A DNA stretch of 43,451 nt. Source: Candidatus Altimarinota bacterium (GTDB taxonomy: Bacteria; Patescibacteriota; Gracilibacteria; BD1-5; UBA6164). Below are positions 1 through 10,230 of the stretch, piece after piece (within the stretch, counting starts at the first letter, position 1; the number at the start of each line of letters is the position of its first letter). Position numbers and translations under genes: made by a program. The DNA lies in assembly GCA_019454605.1 (NCBI GenBank), contig JACFNZ010000008.1:1-43451 (forward strand). The letters are read 5' to 3'. A model generated the notes under the pieces. It was not told where the DNA came from and searched no databases. It worked only from the letters and a program-made list of their open reading frames with translations.

Positions 1-465
1 ACTTGATATCATTATGACTCTTGATCAAATCAATGTGTTTGAAATAGTTGTTCTACCCCAACAAGTGGGATACATGCTTGATTAACATATACCTTATGAT
101 CACAAACTTTATCACACTGAAGTTCAGTTACAATAACAAGCTCAAATAGAGCATTTTGAACAAGTCCAGCTAATTGAGTTACATCAGCTAAATTTACATA
201 TTCATGTAATGCTTGAGTAGTAACACAAATCTCTACATCAAATAATGCTTGAAGTTGTAGTAGTGGTTGATATACATTTAACTGAAATTATTCTAGTCCT
301 AGCTGTTCATCTCCATGTAATTGGCAGAGATACCCAGTATTTTGACCAACTTGAATAGTTACACCTAATCCAGATACTACTCAATGTACATATGCTATAA
401 ACTGAACTATAGCTTGGGAGGCCCCACCAGGAAGCCAAAAAGTTGCTACTTGTATTTGTAATTAA
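1..465 (+). CDS. cysteine-rich secreted protein, C-terminal part
   Basis: The frame is open from the first base and ends at TAA 463-465, giving the last 154 residues of a longer protein whose start lies outside the window. It is rich in Ser, Thr, Gly and Asn and has nine cysteines, often in short-spaced groups (SCSSPC, TCIC), which suggests disulfide-bonded extracellular modules. About 14 glycines are encoded by TGA. G+C is visibly higher than in the neighbouring genes, with more CCA, AGC and TGT codons. I do not recognise a named family. It is most likely part of a large repetitive surface or adhesion protein. It converges with tatD, and the two ends share a hairpin. Being secreted is inferred from composition, because the N-terminus is not visible. 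Confidence 0.7.
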
Positions 466-480
466 TTTATTTATACCAAA

Positions 481-515
481 AAATAGTTTAGAGACCATAA
501 ATCTCTAAACTATTT
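481..515. terminator. two-way terminator between surface-protein gene and tatD
   Basis: A perfect 14-bp inverted repeat (481-494 and 502-515) surrounds a 7-base loop. It is followed by T-rich sequence on the plus side and preceded by A-rich sequence, so it can work in both directions. The tatD stop codon (488-490) lies inside the stem. Confidence 0.75.
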
Positions 516-1285
516 TTGTATATTATATCTTCAATTTCATTAAATCTTTCTTTTTTTCATGAACTCAATCTTAAATCAACTATTTTTTCTAAAACATATT
601 TTACATAGTTTGGATAGTTTTCACTTCATCTAAAAATTTGTGGAGTTAAAAAAGGACTATCTGTTTCTATTAAAATATTTTTTAGAGGAATATTTTGTGC
701 TGTATTTTGTATATTTATAGATGATTTATATGTAATATTTCAAGCAAAAGATATTTTACAATTATTTGAAAAATCAATTATTTTACTAGCATATTCTAAA
801 TCTTCTCAAAAACAATGAAGTATAAAATTTTTAAAATCTTCTTCTACTAAAACTCTAAAAGTATCATCTCTGGCATTTCTTGAATGAATTATTATTGGAA
901 GAGAATATTTTTTTGCTAAGAAAATATGTTTTTTAAAAAATATTTCTTGTAATTCTAACTTGTCTTCTTTTTTGTCATGATAAAAATCAAATCAAGTTTC
1001 TCAAATTCAAACTATAACATTGCTATTTTCTATAATTAATTTTTCAAATACTTCAAAAATTCAATCAATATCATCTTTATATTTTCAAACATCATTTGGA
1101 TGGATTCATATACTTGCATAAATAGTTTTTCCATATTTTAAAGCAAGTTCTATTGATTTTTTTGAGGTTTCTAAATCAACTCATATAGAAGTTGTTTTTA
1201 TATCTTCATCTTTTAATGCTTGAATTATTTCTAATTCTTGCTTTTTATTACACATATAAATATGTGAGTGTGTGTCAAATAACAT
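488..1285 (-). CDS. tatD: TatD-family metal-dependent DNase
   Basis: A 265-residue TIM-barrel metal hydrolase of the TatD/YcfH family, which removes nucleotides from DNA 3' ends in repair and DNA turnover. Family motifs appear in the expected order: DTHSHIY at the N-terminus (metal-binding His pair), GIGETGFDF (metal-bridging Glu), IIIHSR and LHCF (metal His), and IETDSPFLTP near the C-terminus (catalytic Asp). Length matches the usual 250-265 residues. The ATG at 1285 is directly followed by MLFDTHSH, the normal family start. It is the last gene of dnaN-sbcD-tatD and begins 2 bases after the sbcD stop, so the genes are surely co-transcribed. Several conserved glycines are TGA. Confidence 0.95.
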
Positions 1286-1287
1286 AA

Positions 1288-2394
1288 TTAAATTTCTTTT
1301 AATAAACTATCTAAATCATTTTTAAGTAAAGTTTTATCTATAGAGTTATCAATTTCTATATTTTTAAAAAAATCGCTAAAATTATCTTTTATAATATCTC
1401 AATTGCTTTTTATATTTAATATTTTATTGTCATTATTGTTTAAATATTTTATTTTTTTATATTCAAAATAAAAACAATCTTTAAAAAAGTCTAAAAATAT
1501 CCTTTCATTAAATTCAAGCATTAATTTTGAATTTATGTTATTTAAAATTATTTTTACAATAGCATCTTTTATCAAAATTAGATCAATATTTTTTTCTAAA
1601 TAATTAACTAATTCTAAAGTATTTTCAAGAGCTTTACAATCAATTTCTCATAAATCAATCATTTTTCTTGAAGGAATTTCAATTTTTTCAATCCTTTTTG
1701 TTGCAGTATCAAATAAATTATATCATATTTTATAATCTTTTTGATTAAAAGAAGTGTGTTCTCAAGATCAAGGATAACACATATTTTTTATGCAAAATTG
1801 TTTATGATAGTGTCACAAAGCTACATAATCAAAATTATTTAATATTTCAAGTTCTTTTAGTGTTATATTTATTCAAGATATTTCATCTGTGTATTCTTCG
1901 TATTCTTTTGCTGAAATCCCAAAATGACTTATAAAAATATTTGATTTATCTTTTTTTATTAAATTTTGAGCTTTAAAAAATTCATTTTTAAAAATATTTT
2001 CATCATGGATATGAGGTAAAGTTATAAAATTTACTCAAGTTATCTCTATACTATCAATTTTTGGTAAATAAAAAGTTGAAATATTTAAAAAATCTTTAAA
2101 AATCTCAAATGGATGAGTTGTAGTTGAAAGCCTTGGAGTATCATGATTTCAAGCAATAATTATAGTTTTTATATTTAATTCTTGAAGTTTTAAAAAATTT
2201 TTAATTAAAACAGAAATTGCTTTATTTGATGGTTTTGAAGTATGAAATAAATCTCAAGAATGTATTACAACATCTGGTTTTTTTATAATAATTTCTTTTA
2301 TAATTCTTTCAAAATTATTATAAAAATCATCTTCTCTTGAAGTATTATCTAAACTAAGTCAAAGATGTGAATCAGAAAAATGAAATATTTTCAT
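1288..2394 (-). CDS. sbcD: SbcD/Mre11-type DNA exonuclease subunit
   Basis: A 368-residue calcineurin-like metallophosphoesterase of the SbcD/Mre11 family, the nuclease half of the SbcCD complex that processes DNA hairpins and double-strand ends. Phosphoesterase motifs are in order: FSDSHLG (residues 5-11), SGDLFH, AGNHDTP and ALGHYH. The N-terminal nuclease domain fills roughly residues 1-230. The Lys/Asn-rich C-terminal part is poorly conserved and would hold the capping domain. No SbcC ATPase gene lies next to it in this window, which is unusual because sbcC normally follows sbcD; it may be elsewhere. The gene sits between dnaN (3-base gap) and tatD (2-base gap), so it is translated from the dnaN message. 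Confidence 0.85.
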
Positions 2395-2397
2395 AAA

Positions 2398-3525
2398 TTA
2401 AATTTTTAAAGGCATTATTATATGTTTAAAACTTTCTTTTTTCACATCTTTTTCATCATCTGATACTCAAGTTATAAGTATAGGAGATAGAGGAGACTCA
2501 AAACTAATTGATATATGAGTTGTATCAATAACTCATAAAACTTCAAGTAAATATTCACTATTTAATCAAATAATAGCTTCTTCTTTTTCTAAACTTCAAA
2601 CTATATTTACTCTAGCTTCTCAAATTTGAGTTTCAGAAGTTTCAATTAAAATACCATTTTCATTTGAAAAACTCATTTTTATAGAATAATTAGTTTCTTT
2701 TGATAATAAATTTATTTTTTTAAGTCAAGAAACTAAATCAAATTTGTTTAAAACTGATCTTGAATTGTATGTAGTTGGGAAAAATCAATTATAATCTGGA
2801 AATTTTCAATTAAGTAATCTTGAATAAAATTTTGTATCTCAAAAATGAAATAATATTTGATTTTCTCAAACAACTATTTTTACTTTAGTTTTTTCAGATA
2901 ATAAACTTTTTAATTCATAACAAGTTTTGTTTGGTATTATTTGAGAAAAATTAGTATTTATATTATCTTTAATTTCTATACTATATTCGCTTAATCTAAA
3001 ACTATCTGTAGTTGCAAAATTTGCAGTATTTCAAGAGATATTCATATAAACTCAAGCTAGAGTTGGTCTTATATTTCACTCAGCTGATGAAAAAAGAGTT
3101 TTTTCAATAGCTTTTTTTAGTATTTCTGAATTTAACTCAAGAGAAGAAATTTCTTTTATAGTAGGGATTAAAGGAAAATCAGAAGCTTTATTTCATTTGA
3201 TTTTTATTTTAGAACTTTCAGTTTTTATTTCAACTGAATCATCAATTAATAACTCAATATATACTTTATCATCCTCAAGTAAATTGATATAATTATAAAA
3301 AATTTTTGAAGGTATACAAAAACTTCACTCACTCTCTATTTTTAAATCTTCACTAACTATATGTTCTATAGCCATTTCTAAGTTATTTGATGTAAAAACT
3401 ATATTTGAAAAATTTACTTTTATTAAAATATTTTCAAGTATAGGAGTTGTTGATATACTTGCAGTAGCATGATTTACTGTTTCTAAAGCATTTTTTAACC
3501 TTTTAGTTTCTATTTGAAATTTCAT
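2398..3525 (-). CDS. dnaN: DNA polymerase III beta sliding clamp
   Basis: A 375-residue beta clamp, the ring that holds the replicative polymerase on DNA. Recognisable pieces include the N-terminal MKFQIETKRL, ENILIKV and NNLEMAIEH. Further on come ASDFPLIP, RPTLAGVYMN, TTDSFRLSEY, NGKFPDYNGFFP, and a C-terminal HIIMPLKI that corresponds to the usual MPM/L-R-L ending. Length is close to the family norm (about 366-380). The start ATG at 3525 is preceded by a good promoter and opens a three-gene operon with sbcD and tatD. There is no dnaA beside it, so this is not the common dnaA-dnaN origin arrangement. Confidence 0.95.
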
Positions 3526-3555
3526 AAAAAATTGTTAAAAATTAAATATGTTTTT

Positions 3556-3583
3556 AGTATATAAAATTATGTATTTTTTTCAA
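3556..3583 (-). promoter_or_regulatory. dnaN promoter
   Basis: On the minus strand a TTGAAA -35 box (3578-3583) and a TATACT -10 box (3556-3561) are separated by 16 bases, about 30 bases before the dnaN ATG. The same boxes and spacing recur before the TPR gene at 26303-26330. Confidence 0.5.
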
Positions 3584-3655
3584 AAGTTTTAAATATTTTT
3601 GTAAAAACATATTTTATTATTATAATTTAAATCACTTATAAAATAAGTATATAAA

Positions 3656-4765
3656 ATGCAAGATTTAATAAATGAATTTGAATCAAAATTAAGAGATTTT
3701 TGATGAGAAAAAGTCTATTTAGCAAGAGAAATCCAAAAAATATTTTGATATGATAAGTGGGAAAGATTTTTATGAGCTATAAATAGAACTATATTAAAGC
3801 TAGATAAAAAAACTATAGAAGAAAATTTCTTTTTGATTACAAATAAAAATACTTGATGAAGACCAATGCAAGATATGTATTTAACTTTAAATGCTTGTTA
3901 TTTTGTTTTGCAAAATTGTGATGATAGGAAACAAGAGGTAAATTTATTAAAAAATCATTTAAAAAACTTAATTGATGACCAAGCTAAAGTTGAGAGAAAG
4001 ATAAATAAAATTAAGTTTTTTGATAAAGTATCAATTTATTTATTTTTATCTTTTTTAGTTTTACTTTTGCTTTTTTATATACAAAATTATACAAATTTAT
4101 TATATCTTACTTGAGATAGAAGATGAATAATTACTCAAAATATACCTATTAATGAAATTAAAGCAGTAGAAAAAATAGTAAATACAGAATTTAAAAAATA
4201 TGATGAAAAACTTTCATTAAACAAAAATGAAATTATAAAAGAAGAAAAAAATGAAAATATTGACTATTTAAAAGCAAATATTTTAGAAATAAAAGACAAA
4301 AACGATACTTTAAGCAATTTAACTGAATTTGAAAAAAAATTTAATCCAAGACTTGATATATTAAAAAATATTACTTGAGAAAATCTTATAAAATCTTTTT
4401 TTGAATTGTGAAACACTTGACTTTATAGAAGTAGTTGCTCTTTATTATCTCCTGATATTTGCCTTTCAAAAACTAAATGAAATTTATCAAATTTTGCTAA
4501 TTTTTGGAATAAAACAGTTAATTGATATAATATAGAAAGTATAAAAAAAGTAGTTGAAAATAATTGAGAAAATATTTATTGTGTAACTTATAATTATAAA
4601 CTAAAAAATGATTTAAGTAATGATTATATAAAAGAAACTTTTAATTATACAACAACTATTTCTAACTGATATGAGCAAATTTCTAAAAGATTTTGTGAGA
4701 AAATAACAAAATGAAATAGAAATTTAAAATGTCCTTTTGCATTAAAAACTTATTATTGTAAATAA
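3656..4765 (+). CDS. membrane-anchored protein with DinD-like N-terminal domain
   Basis: A 369-residue protein in three parts. Residues about 1-110 resemble the N-terminal half of DNA-damage-inducible protein D (DinD). LAREIQKIFGYDKWERFL aligns with the WSAR..LG.LLGY..YR.F region of DinD, and LNACYFVLQNCDDRKQEV aligns with SRYACYLVVQNGDPAKPVI. One membrane helix follows at about residues 122-146. Then comes a Lys/Glu/Asn-rich linker and a C-terminal domain of roughly 120 residues with five or six cysteines, probably outside the cytoplasm. DinD itself is cytoplasmic and inhibits RecA-mediated strand exchange, so a membrane-bound form is unexpected. The gene is divergent from dnaN and lies 8 bases ahead of galU. 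The DinD match is by eye from memory of the family; the function here is unknown. Confidence 0.6.
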
Positions 4766-4773
4766 AAAATACT

Positions 4774-5655
4774 ATGAATAAAATTAAAAAATGTGTTATC
4801 CCTCGAGCTTGAATGTGAACAAGGTTTTTACCAGCTACAAAAGCTTTACCTAAAGAAATGTTTCCAATAATTGATAAACCAGTTATGCAAATGCTTGTAG
4901 AAGAAGCGATTTCTGCTTGATGTGAAGAAATAATAATTGTAACTTGAAGAAGTAAAAGGGCTATTGAAGATCATTTTGATTCAAACTTTGAACTAGAAGA
5001 AAGACTTGATAAAGCTTGAAAATTTGATTATTTAAAAATTGTTAAATGATTAAATGAAATGGCAAATATTGTATATGTAAGACAACCATATCCAAAAGGT
5101 GATTGAGATGCTATATTTAGAACTAAAAACCTTATTTGAGATGAACCATTTTTAGTATTATTTTGAGATGATTTAATTGATAATGATATTTCTGCAGCTA
5201 CTCAGTTAGCAGATGCTTTTTATAGAAAAAATTCTCCTATAATTGCAACTATTCCAGTAAAAGATGAAGAAACTAAACAATACTGAATAATTGAATCAAA
5301 AGATTCTAATAATAAATCATTTTTAGTTGAAAAATTTTTAGAAAAACCTAAATCAACTGAAACCTCTTCAAGATCTTGAGTTATTTGAAAATATATTTTA
5401 ACTCCAGATATATTTGATTATTTAGAGACAGCTCCAACTTGAAAAGATTGAGAGTTAAGACTTGCAGATGCTTTTGAATTAATGAGAAAAGAAAAAGATA
5501 TTTATTGACTAAATATTGACTGAACTAGATTTGATACTTGATCTAAAATATGATTTTTAAAAGCCGTTATAAACTATGCACTAAAAACAGATGAGATAAA
5601 AGATGAGTTTTTAGAACATTTAAAAGAAGTTGTAAATCTTAGCCTTAAAAAATAA
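4774..5655 (+). CDS. galU: UTP--glucose-1-phosphate uridylyltransferase
   Basis: A 293-residue nucleotidyltransferase that makes UDP-glucose from UTP and glucose-1-phosphate for surface sugar synthesis. The nucleotide-binding signature near the N-terminus reads [20 protein letters not shown] (residues 13-32), followed by [13 protein letters not shown]. The metal/sugar region reads LFGDDLI, and YGIIE, KFLEKP and FDTGSKIGFLKA are all typical of GalU. Length is the normal 290-300. The ATG at 4774 is the only start that keeps the VIP..G.GTR signature near the N-terminus. It has no Shine-Dalgarno sequence. A small membrane protein gene follows after 2 bases, suggesting an operon with the upstream DinD-like gene. 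Confidence 0.95.
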
Positions 5656-5657
5656 TT

Positions 5658-5915
5658 ATGGAATTTATTGTAAATTTATTTTATGCCACACTACTTTTTT
5701 GAACTTGATTTTTAATTATTAAATATAGGAGAAATGTGAAATCTTGGACTTGAAATTTTGTATGGGCAGAACAATATTTATGAAATTGATGAACATATTT
5801 ATTTTTAATTTTGTTTTGATGTTTTTTGATGATGTGGGGAATACTTTACCCTTTTTGATGACTTGAGTTGATATTTTGAACTTCTTGAGAATATAAAGAG
5901 TTTAAAATGAAATAA
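5658..5915 (+). CDS. small two-helix membrane protein
   Basis: An 85-residue protein with two hydrophobic stretches (about residues 5-22 and 46-72), the second rich in Phe, Gly and Trp. A short basic loop (KYRRNVKSW) follows the first helix. Seven or more glycines are TGA, so the gene is invisible with the standard code. It starts 2 bases after galU and 22 bases before the CtpA protease gene, so it is probably co-transcribed with them. I recognise no family. Confidence 0.65.
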
Positions 5916-5937
5916 TTTTATTTAAATAATTAAAAAT

Positions 5938-7500
5938 ATGATAAAAAATATATATAAAAATTTATTAATATTTATACTTTCTTTTTTTGTAGTTTTTGGA
6001 GTTTCTTTTGCAGATAATCAAGAAAAACTAGATTTAGAACCAAATAGAAAATTAATATTTGAATTTATTTCAAATTATGTGATTTGAGAACTTCCAGAAA
6101 GTTATAAATATATTAATTTATACTACAAAGACTTAAAAACTCTTAAAAATAATAAAGAAATTATTCAAAAAATAGTTTATACTTGAGCTTTACCAAATAA
6201 AAAAGCTAATTTAAATTTAGATAAAAAATTAAAAGCATTGGAGTTTTTTTATATGATAAATTATCTAACTTGATATGATTTTGTAGATGAAGAAAATAAA
6301 TCTATTTTACAAAATAGATTTGTTAAAGTATCTGACTTACTTATGGTAAAAGATATTTTAGAAGAAGAAAAAATAAATTTAGATAAACAATGAGAAAATT
6401 TAGATAGATTTGATTATTATTTTTCTATACTAAAAGATGAAAAAGATAAACAAAAACTTGATATTTTACTTGATGTTTATGCTACCTTATCAAATGAACA
6501 TATTGATACTGAAAAACTAGATAAAGATAAAATGCTATACTCTAGTATAGAGTGATTAGCAAGTTGAGCAGGTGATGAATATAGTGTTTATTTTCCTCCA
6601 ACAGAATCAAAAAATTTTGAAGAAAGCTTATCTTGAGAGTTTGAATGAATTTGAGCATATGTAGAGATGTCAAAACCTTGAGTTTTGTTAATTAGTTCTC
6701 CACTTCCAGGATCACCTTCTGAAAAAGCATGATTAAAATGATGAGATATAGTTTTAAAGGTTGACAATTTTGAAATTACAAAAGATACTTCTTTAAATGA
6801 TGCAGTTTGAAAAATAAAATGAATTGCAAACTCTTTAGTTACTTTAACTATTTTAAGATGAGAAGAAGTTTTAAAAATAGAAATTACAAGATGAAAAGTA
6901 GTAGTAAAAGATATTGAATATGAAGAAAAATGAGAATATTTTTATATTCATATTAAAAATTTTTGAGAAAAAGTATTTGCTGAGTTTAATAATGCAATAA
7001 ATGACTTTAAAAAAAGTAAAAAAACTAAATTAATTATTGATTTAAGAAATAATCCAGGAGGGTATTTAGATAAAGTAGCTTCAATGCTTGATTTATTTGT
7101 CCCAAATTGAGAAAAAACAGTTGTAGTAAAATATAAAGATTTTGATTATAATTATTATGCCTCAAATATAGAAAAAACTGATCTATCAAATATAGATACA
7201 TATATTTTAATAAATTCTTGAACTGCTTCAGCTTCAGAAATAATGGCTTGAACTTTAAAAGATTATTTTAAAAATATAAAAATAGTTTGAGAAAAGAGTT
7301 TTTGAAAATGATCAGTTCAAACTATGAGAGAATATGTTGATTGAAGTATGTTAAAATACACAAATGCTAAATGGTATACTTGAAAAACTTTAACTTGAAT
7401 TGATAAAGTTTGAATTATGCCAGATATTGAAATAAAACTTGATGTTGAAAAATTAAAATCTTGAGTAGATAATCAATTAAATTATATTTTAAATAAATAG
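5938..7500 (+). CDS. ctpA: C-terminal processing serine protease, S41 family
   Basis: A 520-residue secreted or periplasm-facing peptidase of the CtpA/Prc family. A signal peptide or anchor occupies residues 1-25 (hydrophobic, ending SFA-D). A Lys-rich helical region follows to about residue 190. The PDZ domain contains GIGAYVEM, SPLPGSPSEKAGLKGGD and GKIKG. The S41 catalytic domain follows: LIIDLRNNPGGYLD, then SGTASASEI with catalytic Ser431 (the middle serine of the family SASASE motif), then FGKGSVQ with the general-base Lys457. The stop is TAG. It lies 3 bases before a transglutaminase-like gene, and both are secreted, which suggests a shared task in trimming or remodelling surface proteins. 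The long region before the PDZ is larger than in typical CtpA. Confidence 0.92.
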
Positions 7501-7503
7501 TAG

Positions 7504-9204
7504 ATGAAAAAATTAGCTTTATTTTTAGTTTCTTTTATATTTTTTTCTCAAATCAGTTTTTGATACTCAAAGACTGATTTGAGTTTGTTTTATTCAAAAT
7601 TGCATTCACAAATAGAAATAAAAGCAAAAAATGATAAAAGTGTTACAAAACAATATTTAGAAAAAGTAGATATTATTTTAAACAAAGCTTTAAATAAAAC
7701 AAAAAATCAAAAAAATAAAGAAGTTTTTCAAGAATTAATTAGCTTAAATAATAAGACATTATTAAAATTAATTTTAGACAAAGAAAATAATAATTTAAAT
7801 AATAATCAAAAACCTAATAATCCAAGTTATATAAACTCATTAACTTCTAATTGATATAAATTTTTAAATACAAATTCTAATTTAGAGTTTGTAGAAAATA
7901 ATATAACATACAAAATAACATTTAAAAGGTATTATGAAGTTGATTTATCAAATTATAAATATTTTTTAAATAATAAAATAAATAATTGATTGATTATTAT
8001 TTATAATTGAAATTACATAATCACAAATGATTATCAAAAACGACAAAAGTATGATAATTTAAATATTTATAAAGAATTTAATAATTTTTTGGACTTAGAA
8101 AATCCATATTTTATAGAAAATTCTTATTATTATACTTACAAATATTCTAATTATATATTTTTTGAAAATACTAATTATTTATATAAACAAGATTTAATTC
8201 AAAACTGAATAGATCCAAAAACTACATTACTTATAAAAGATTTTGATAAATATTATTTTGCTAAAAAATATGACAAAATCAAACTAGTTAGTACTAATAC
8301 AATAGAAAATATCACAAATAAAAAAGAATTTTTATATAATTTAGCAGATGATAATAAATATATTATTTGAGATTATGAAAATATACTAAAAGATATAAAA
8401 AAAGATACTTTAAATTTAGTTTCGCAAGCGAAAACTCAAGATGAAAAAATAAAGTTAATTTATGATTTTGTTGTAAATAAAGTAAAATATAATTTTGATT
8501 ATAAAAATTGAAACAAAGAAGTTTTTTCTTGAGTTTTAACATATAAAAATAATTCTTGAGTTTGTGATTGATATGTAAAATTATTTTTATATATGTTGTC
8601 TTTTGCTTGAGTTAATGATGTTGAGATAAAAAGATGATTTGCTTTTGATAGTGCTGATTTCCCAAACTATTGACATGCTTGGATAAAAATCTGAGATTAT
8701 TATTATGATCCAACTTTTGAAGATACAATCAAAACTTGAGATGAAATACTTTATTATTATTATAAGTTATCTAAGGAAGTTATGTATGTAGATAGATTTG
8801 ATTGACTTTCAATACCAAATCATTTAAAAAATCTTTCCTTTGATAAAAGAAAAGAACTTGTGTTAAAAAATATGTATGAAATATATCAAGATAATAGAAA
8901 TTATAAAATATTAAATAAAGTTAAAAATAAGATATTTTTATGATTAAATTATGATGAAAAAATAACACTAAATTCACTTATAAATAAAATATGAATTTCT
9001 GAAGTAAGAGAGGGGAGTTTTTATTATAATTCTATGAAATTTGACATAAAATCGCTTTGATTTTATGTATTAAATGATGAAAATATTGATTTTATTTTAT
9101 CAAATACTTTTTTAAATTTAGATCAAGATGTTTATTTGCTTAAATGGTATAAACCTGATTGAAGTTTTGAGTATAGACTTGCTTATGATGTTATTTTTTA
9201 TTAA
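7504..9204 (+). CDS. secreted transglutaminase-like protein
   Basis: A 566-residue protein with an N-terminal signal peptide (MKKLALFLVSFIFFSQISFG). An Asn/Lys/Tyr-rich region of unknown type fills the first half. A transglutaminase-like (papain-fold) domain follows at about residues 320-420. Its catalytic triad is visible: Cys354 in SGVCDGYVKLF, His391 in NYGHAWIKI, and Asp402 in YYYDPTF. Proteins of this fold cleave or cross-link peptides outside the cell. A C-terminal region of about 150 residues is unassigned. It starts 3 bases after the S41 protease stop, so the two form a unit. Its last 14 bases overlap the convergent gene at 9191. Confidence 0.85.
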
Positions 9205-9493
9205 TAATTTCTAAGACCTTTAAAACATTTTGGTATTGAAATTCGTCAATAATAACACTTATTGATGAATTTCAATTTTCAAAAATATCAATATGGTTAA
9301 ATCATAATATTTTTTTATATAATACTTCTCTTTGTAATTTATTTGGAAAATCTTCTTTTAAACTTCTATTAAAAACTTCAAAATATTTTCTTTGTAGTTC
9401 TTTTTTAAAAGTTTTAAAGGCTTTTACACTCCAAGTATAAGTTTCTCAGTTTTTTTCTTTTAAACTTCAAGTATATGGTAAGTTATTATTCAT
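9191..9493 (-). CDS. small hypothetical protein
   Basis: A 100-residue, Lys-rich protein with no membrane segment or signal peptide; short motifs include YTWSVKAFKTFKKEL and NGNSSISVIIDEF. Three or four glycines are TGA. The reading frame is uninterrupted from ATG 9493 to TAA 9191 and uses codons like those of its neighbours. Its 3' end overlaps the convergent transglutaminase-like gene by 14 bases. I recognise no family. Confidence 0.6.
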
Positions 9494-9553
9494 AATATAA
9501 TTATTAATTTTATTTATATAAACTATACCATAATTAATAAATAAAATCAATAT

Positions 9554-9582
9554 TTGACAAAATATTAAAACTAACTATAAAT
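9554..9582 (+). promoter_or_regulatory. promoter of the 98-residue protein gene
   Basis: A consensus TTGACA -35 box (9554-9559), a 16-base spacer and TATAAAT (9576-9582) end 28 bases before the ATG at 9611. It is one of the two best promoter matches in the window. Confidence 0.6.
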
Positions 9583-9610
9583 AGAAAACTATTTTTATTA
9601 TAAATATTTT

Positions 9611-9907
9611 ATGGATATAAAAAATAATTTAACAAATATTTTAGTTTCAGGTATTGTTTTGACTAATTCTTCAATTACTGAAGCGAAAGATAATGTAAAA
9701 AAATCAGTTTATCAGCTAGTTGAATCAAAACTTGTTTTAATTCCAACAGATGATAAAATAATTAGAAATTATAAAACAGATAGTTGTTTTATATATAATT
9801 GACATAAGATATATTTTTCTAAAGAAAAACATATTATTCCAACTTCTTTTTTCTTTGATGTATCAAAAAATGATATAAATAAGATCAAAGAAAGTAAAAA
9901 GTGTTAA
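9611..9907 (+). CDS. small hypothetical protein with own promoter and terminator
   Basis: A 98-residue protein of unknown family. The first 25 residues are mildly hydrophobic (NILVSGIVLTNSSITEA) and could be a weak signal peptide, but there is no clear basic N-region. It has two cysteines, one the last residue, and only one TGA glycine. It is unusual here as a single-gene transcription unit: a consensus promoter lies just upstream and a strong hairpin terminator begins at its stop codon, which hints at high or separately controlled expression. Confidence 0.6.
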
Positions 9908-9936
9908 AAAAGCAACTTTTTAAAGTTGCTTTTTTA
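9906..9936 (+). terminator. terminator of the 98-residue protein gene
   Basis: A GCAACTTT / AAAGTTGC stem, extended by flanking A and T runs and ending in a T-tract at 9929-9935, begins at the TAA. The stop of the convergent 50-residue gene (9934) lies in the T-tract, so it may act both ways. Confidence 0.75.
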
Positions 9937-10086
9937 TTCCTCTGAGTTGTAAATTTGAGAAATTTTTTGTTTTATATTTTCAATTTCTTCTAAAGTAGCA
10001 TTTTTTTCTAAAATATCATCAACACTGTGTCATAAATCAAGAGAATTAACAATTGAATCTATTCTTTTTGTTTTGATCTTGTTCAT
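9934..10086 (-). CDS. 50-residue hypothetical protein
   Basis: A 50-residue, charged and probably helical protein (MNKIKTKRIDSIVNSL at the N-terminus, NIKQKISQIYNSEE at the C-terminus). It has one in-frame TGA glycine (LGHSVDDIL). The ATG at 10086 has AT-rich upstream sequence like other starts here. No family is recognised. The support is the open frame, coding-like codon use and a good fit between a terminator and an intergenic region. Confidence 0.5.
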
Positions 10087-10107
10087 AAAGTTATAAATAA
10101 AAAAATA

Positions 10108-10131
10108 AAATAACTATGGCCTTAGTTATTT
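10108..10131. repeat. short inverted repeat upstream of the two-component genes
   Basis: Nine-base arms (10108-10116 and 10123-10131) flank a GC-rich centre TGGCCT. No T-tract follows, so an operator is as likely as a terminator. It lies about 100 bases before the response-regulator start. Confidence 0.35.
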
Positions 10132-10230
10132 GTAATTGTAATATACTTTTTTCATTTAATCAAGTTAAAATTTGAAAAAAATATATTTTTAAGTAAAGTA
10201 AAACATATATTAATTTCTAAATAATATATT

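Noticed and set aside
3656-9204. A row of pseudogenes broken by many TGA stops
   Set aside because: The breaks are all TGA, in conserved glycine positions, with no frameshifts; reading TGA as Gly restores full-length proteins.
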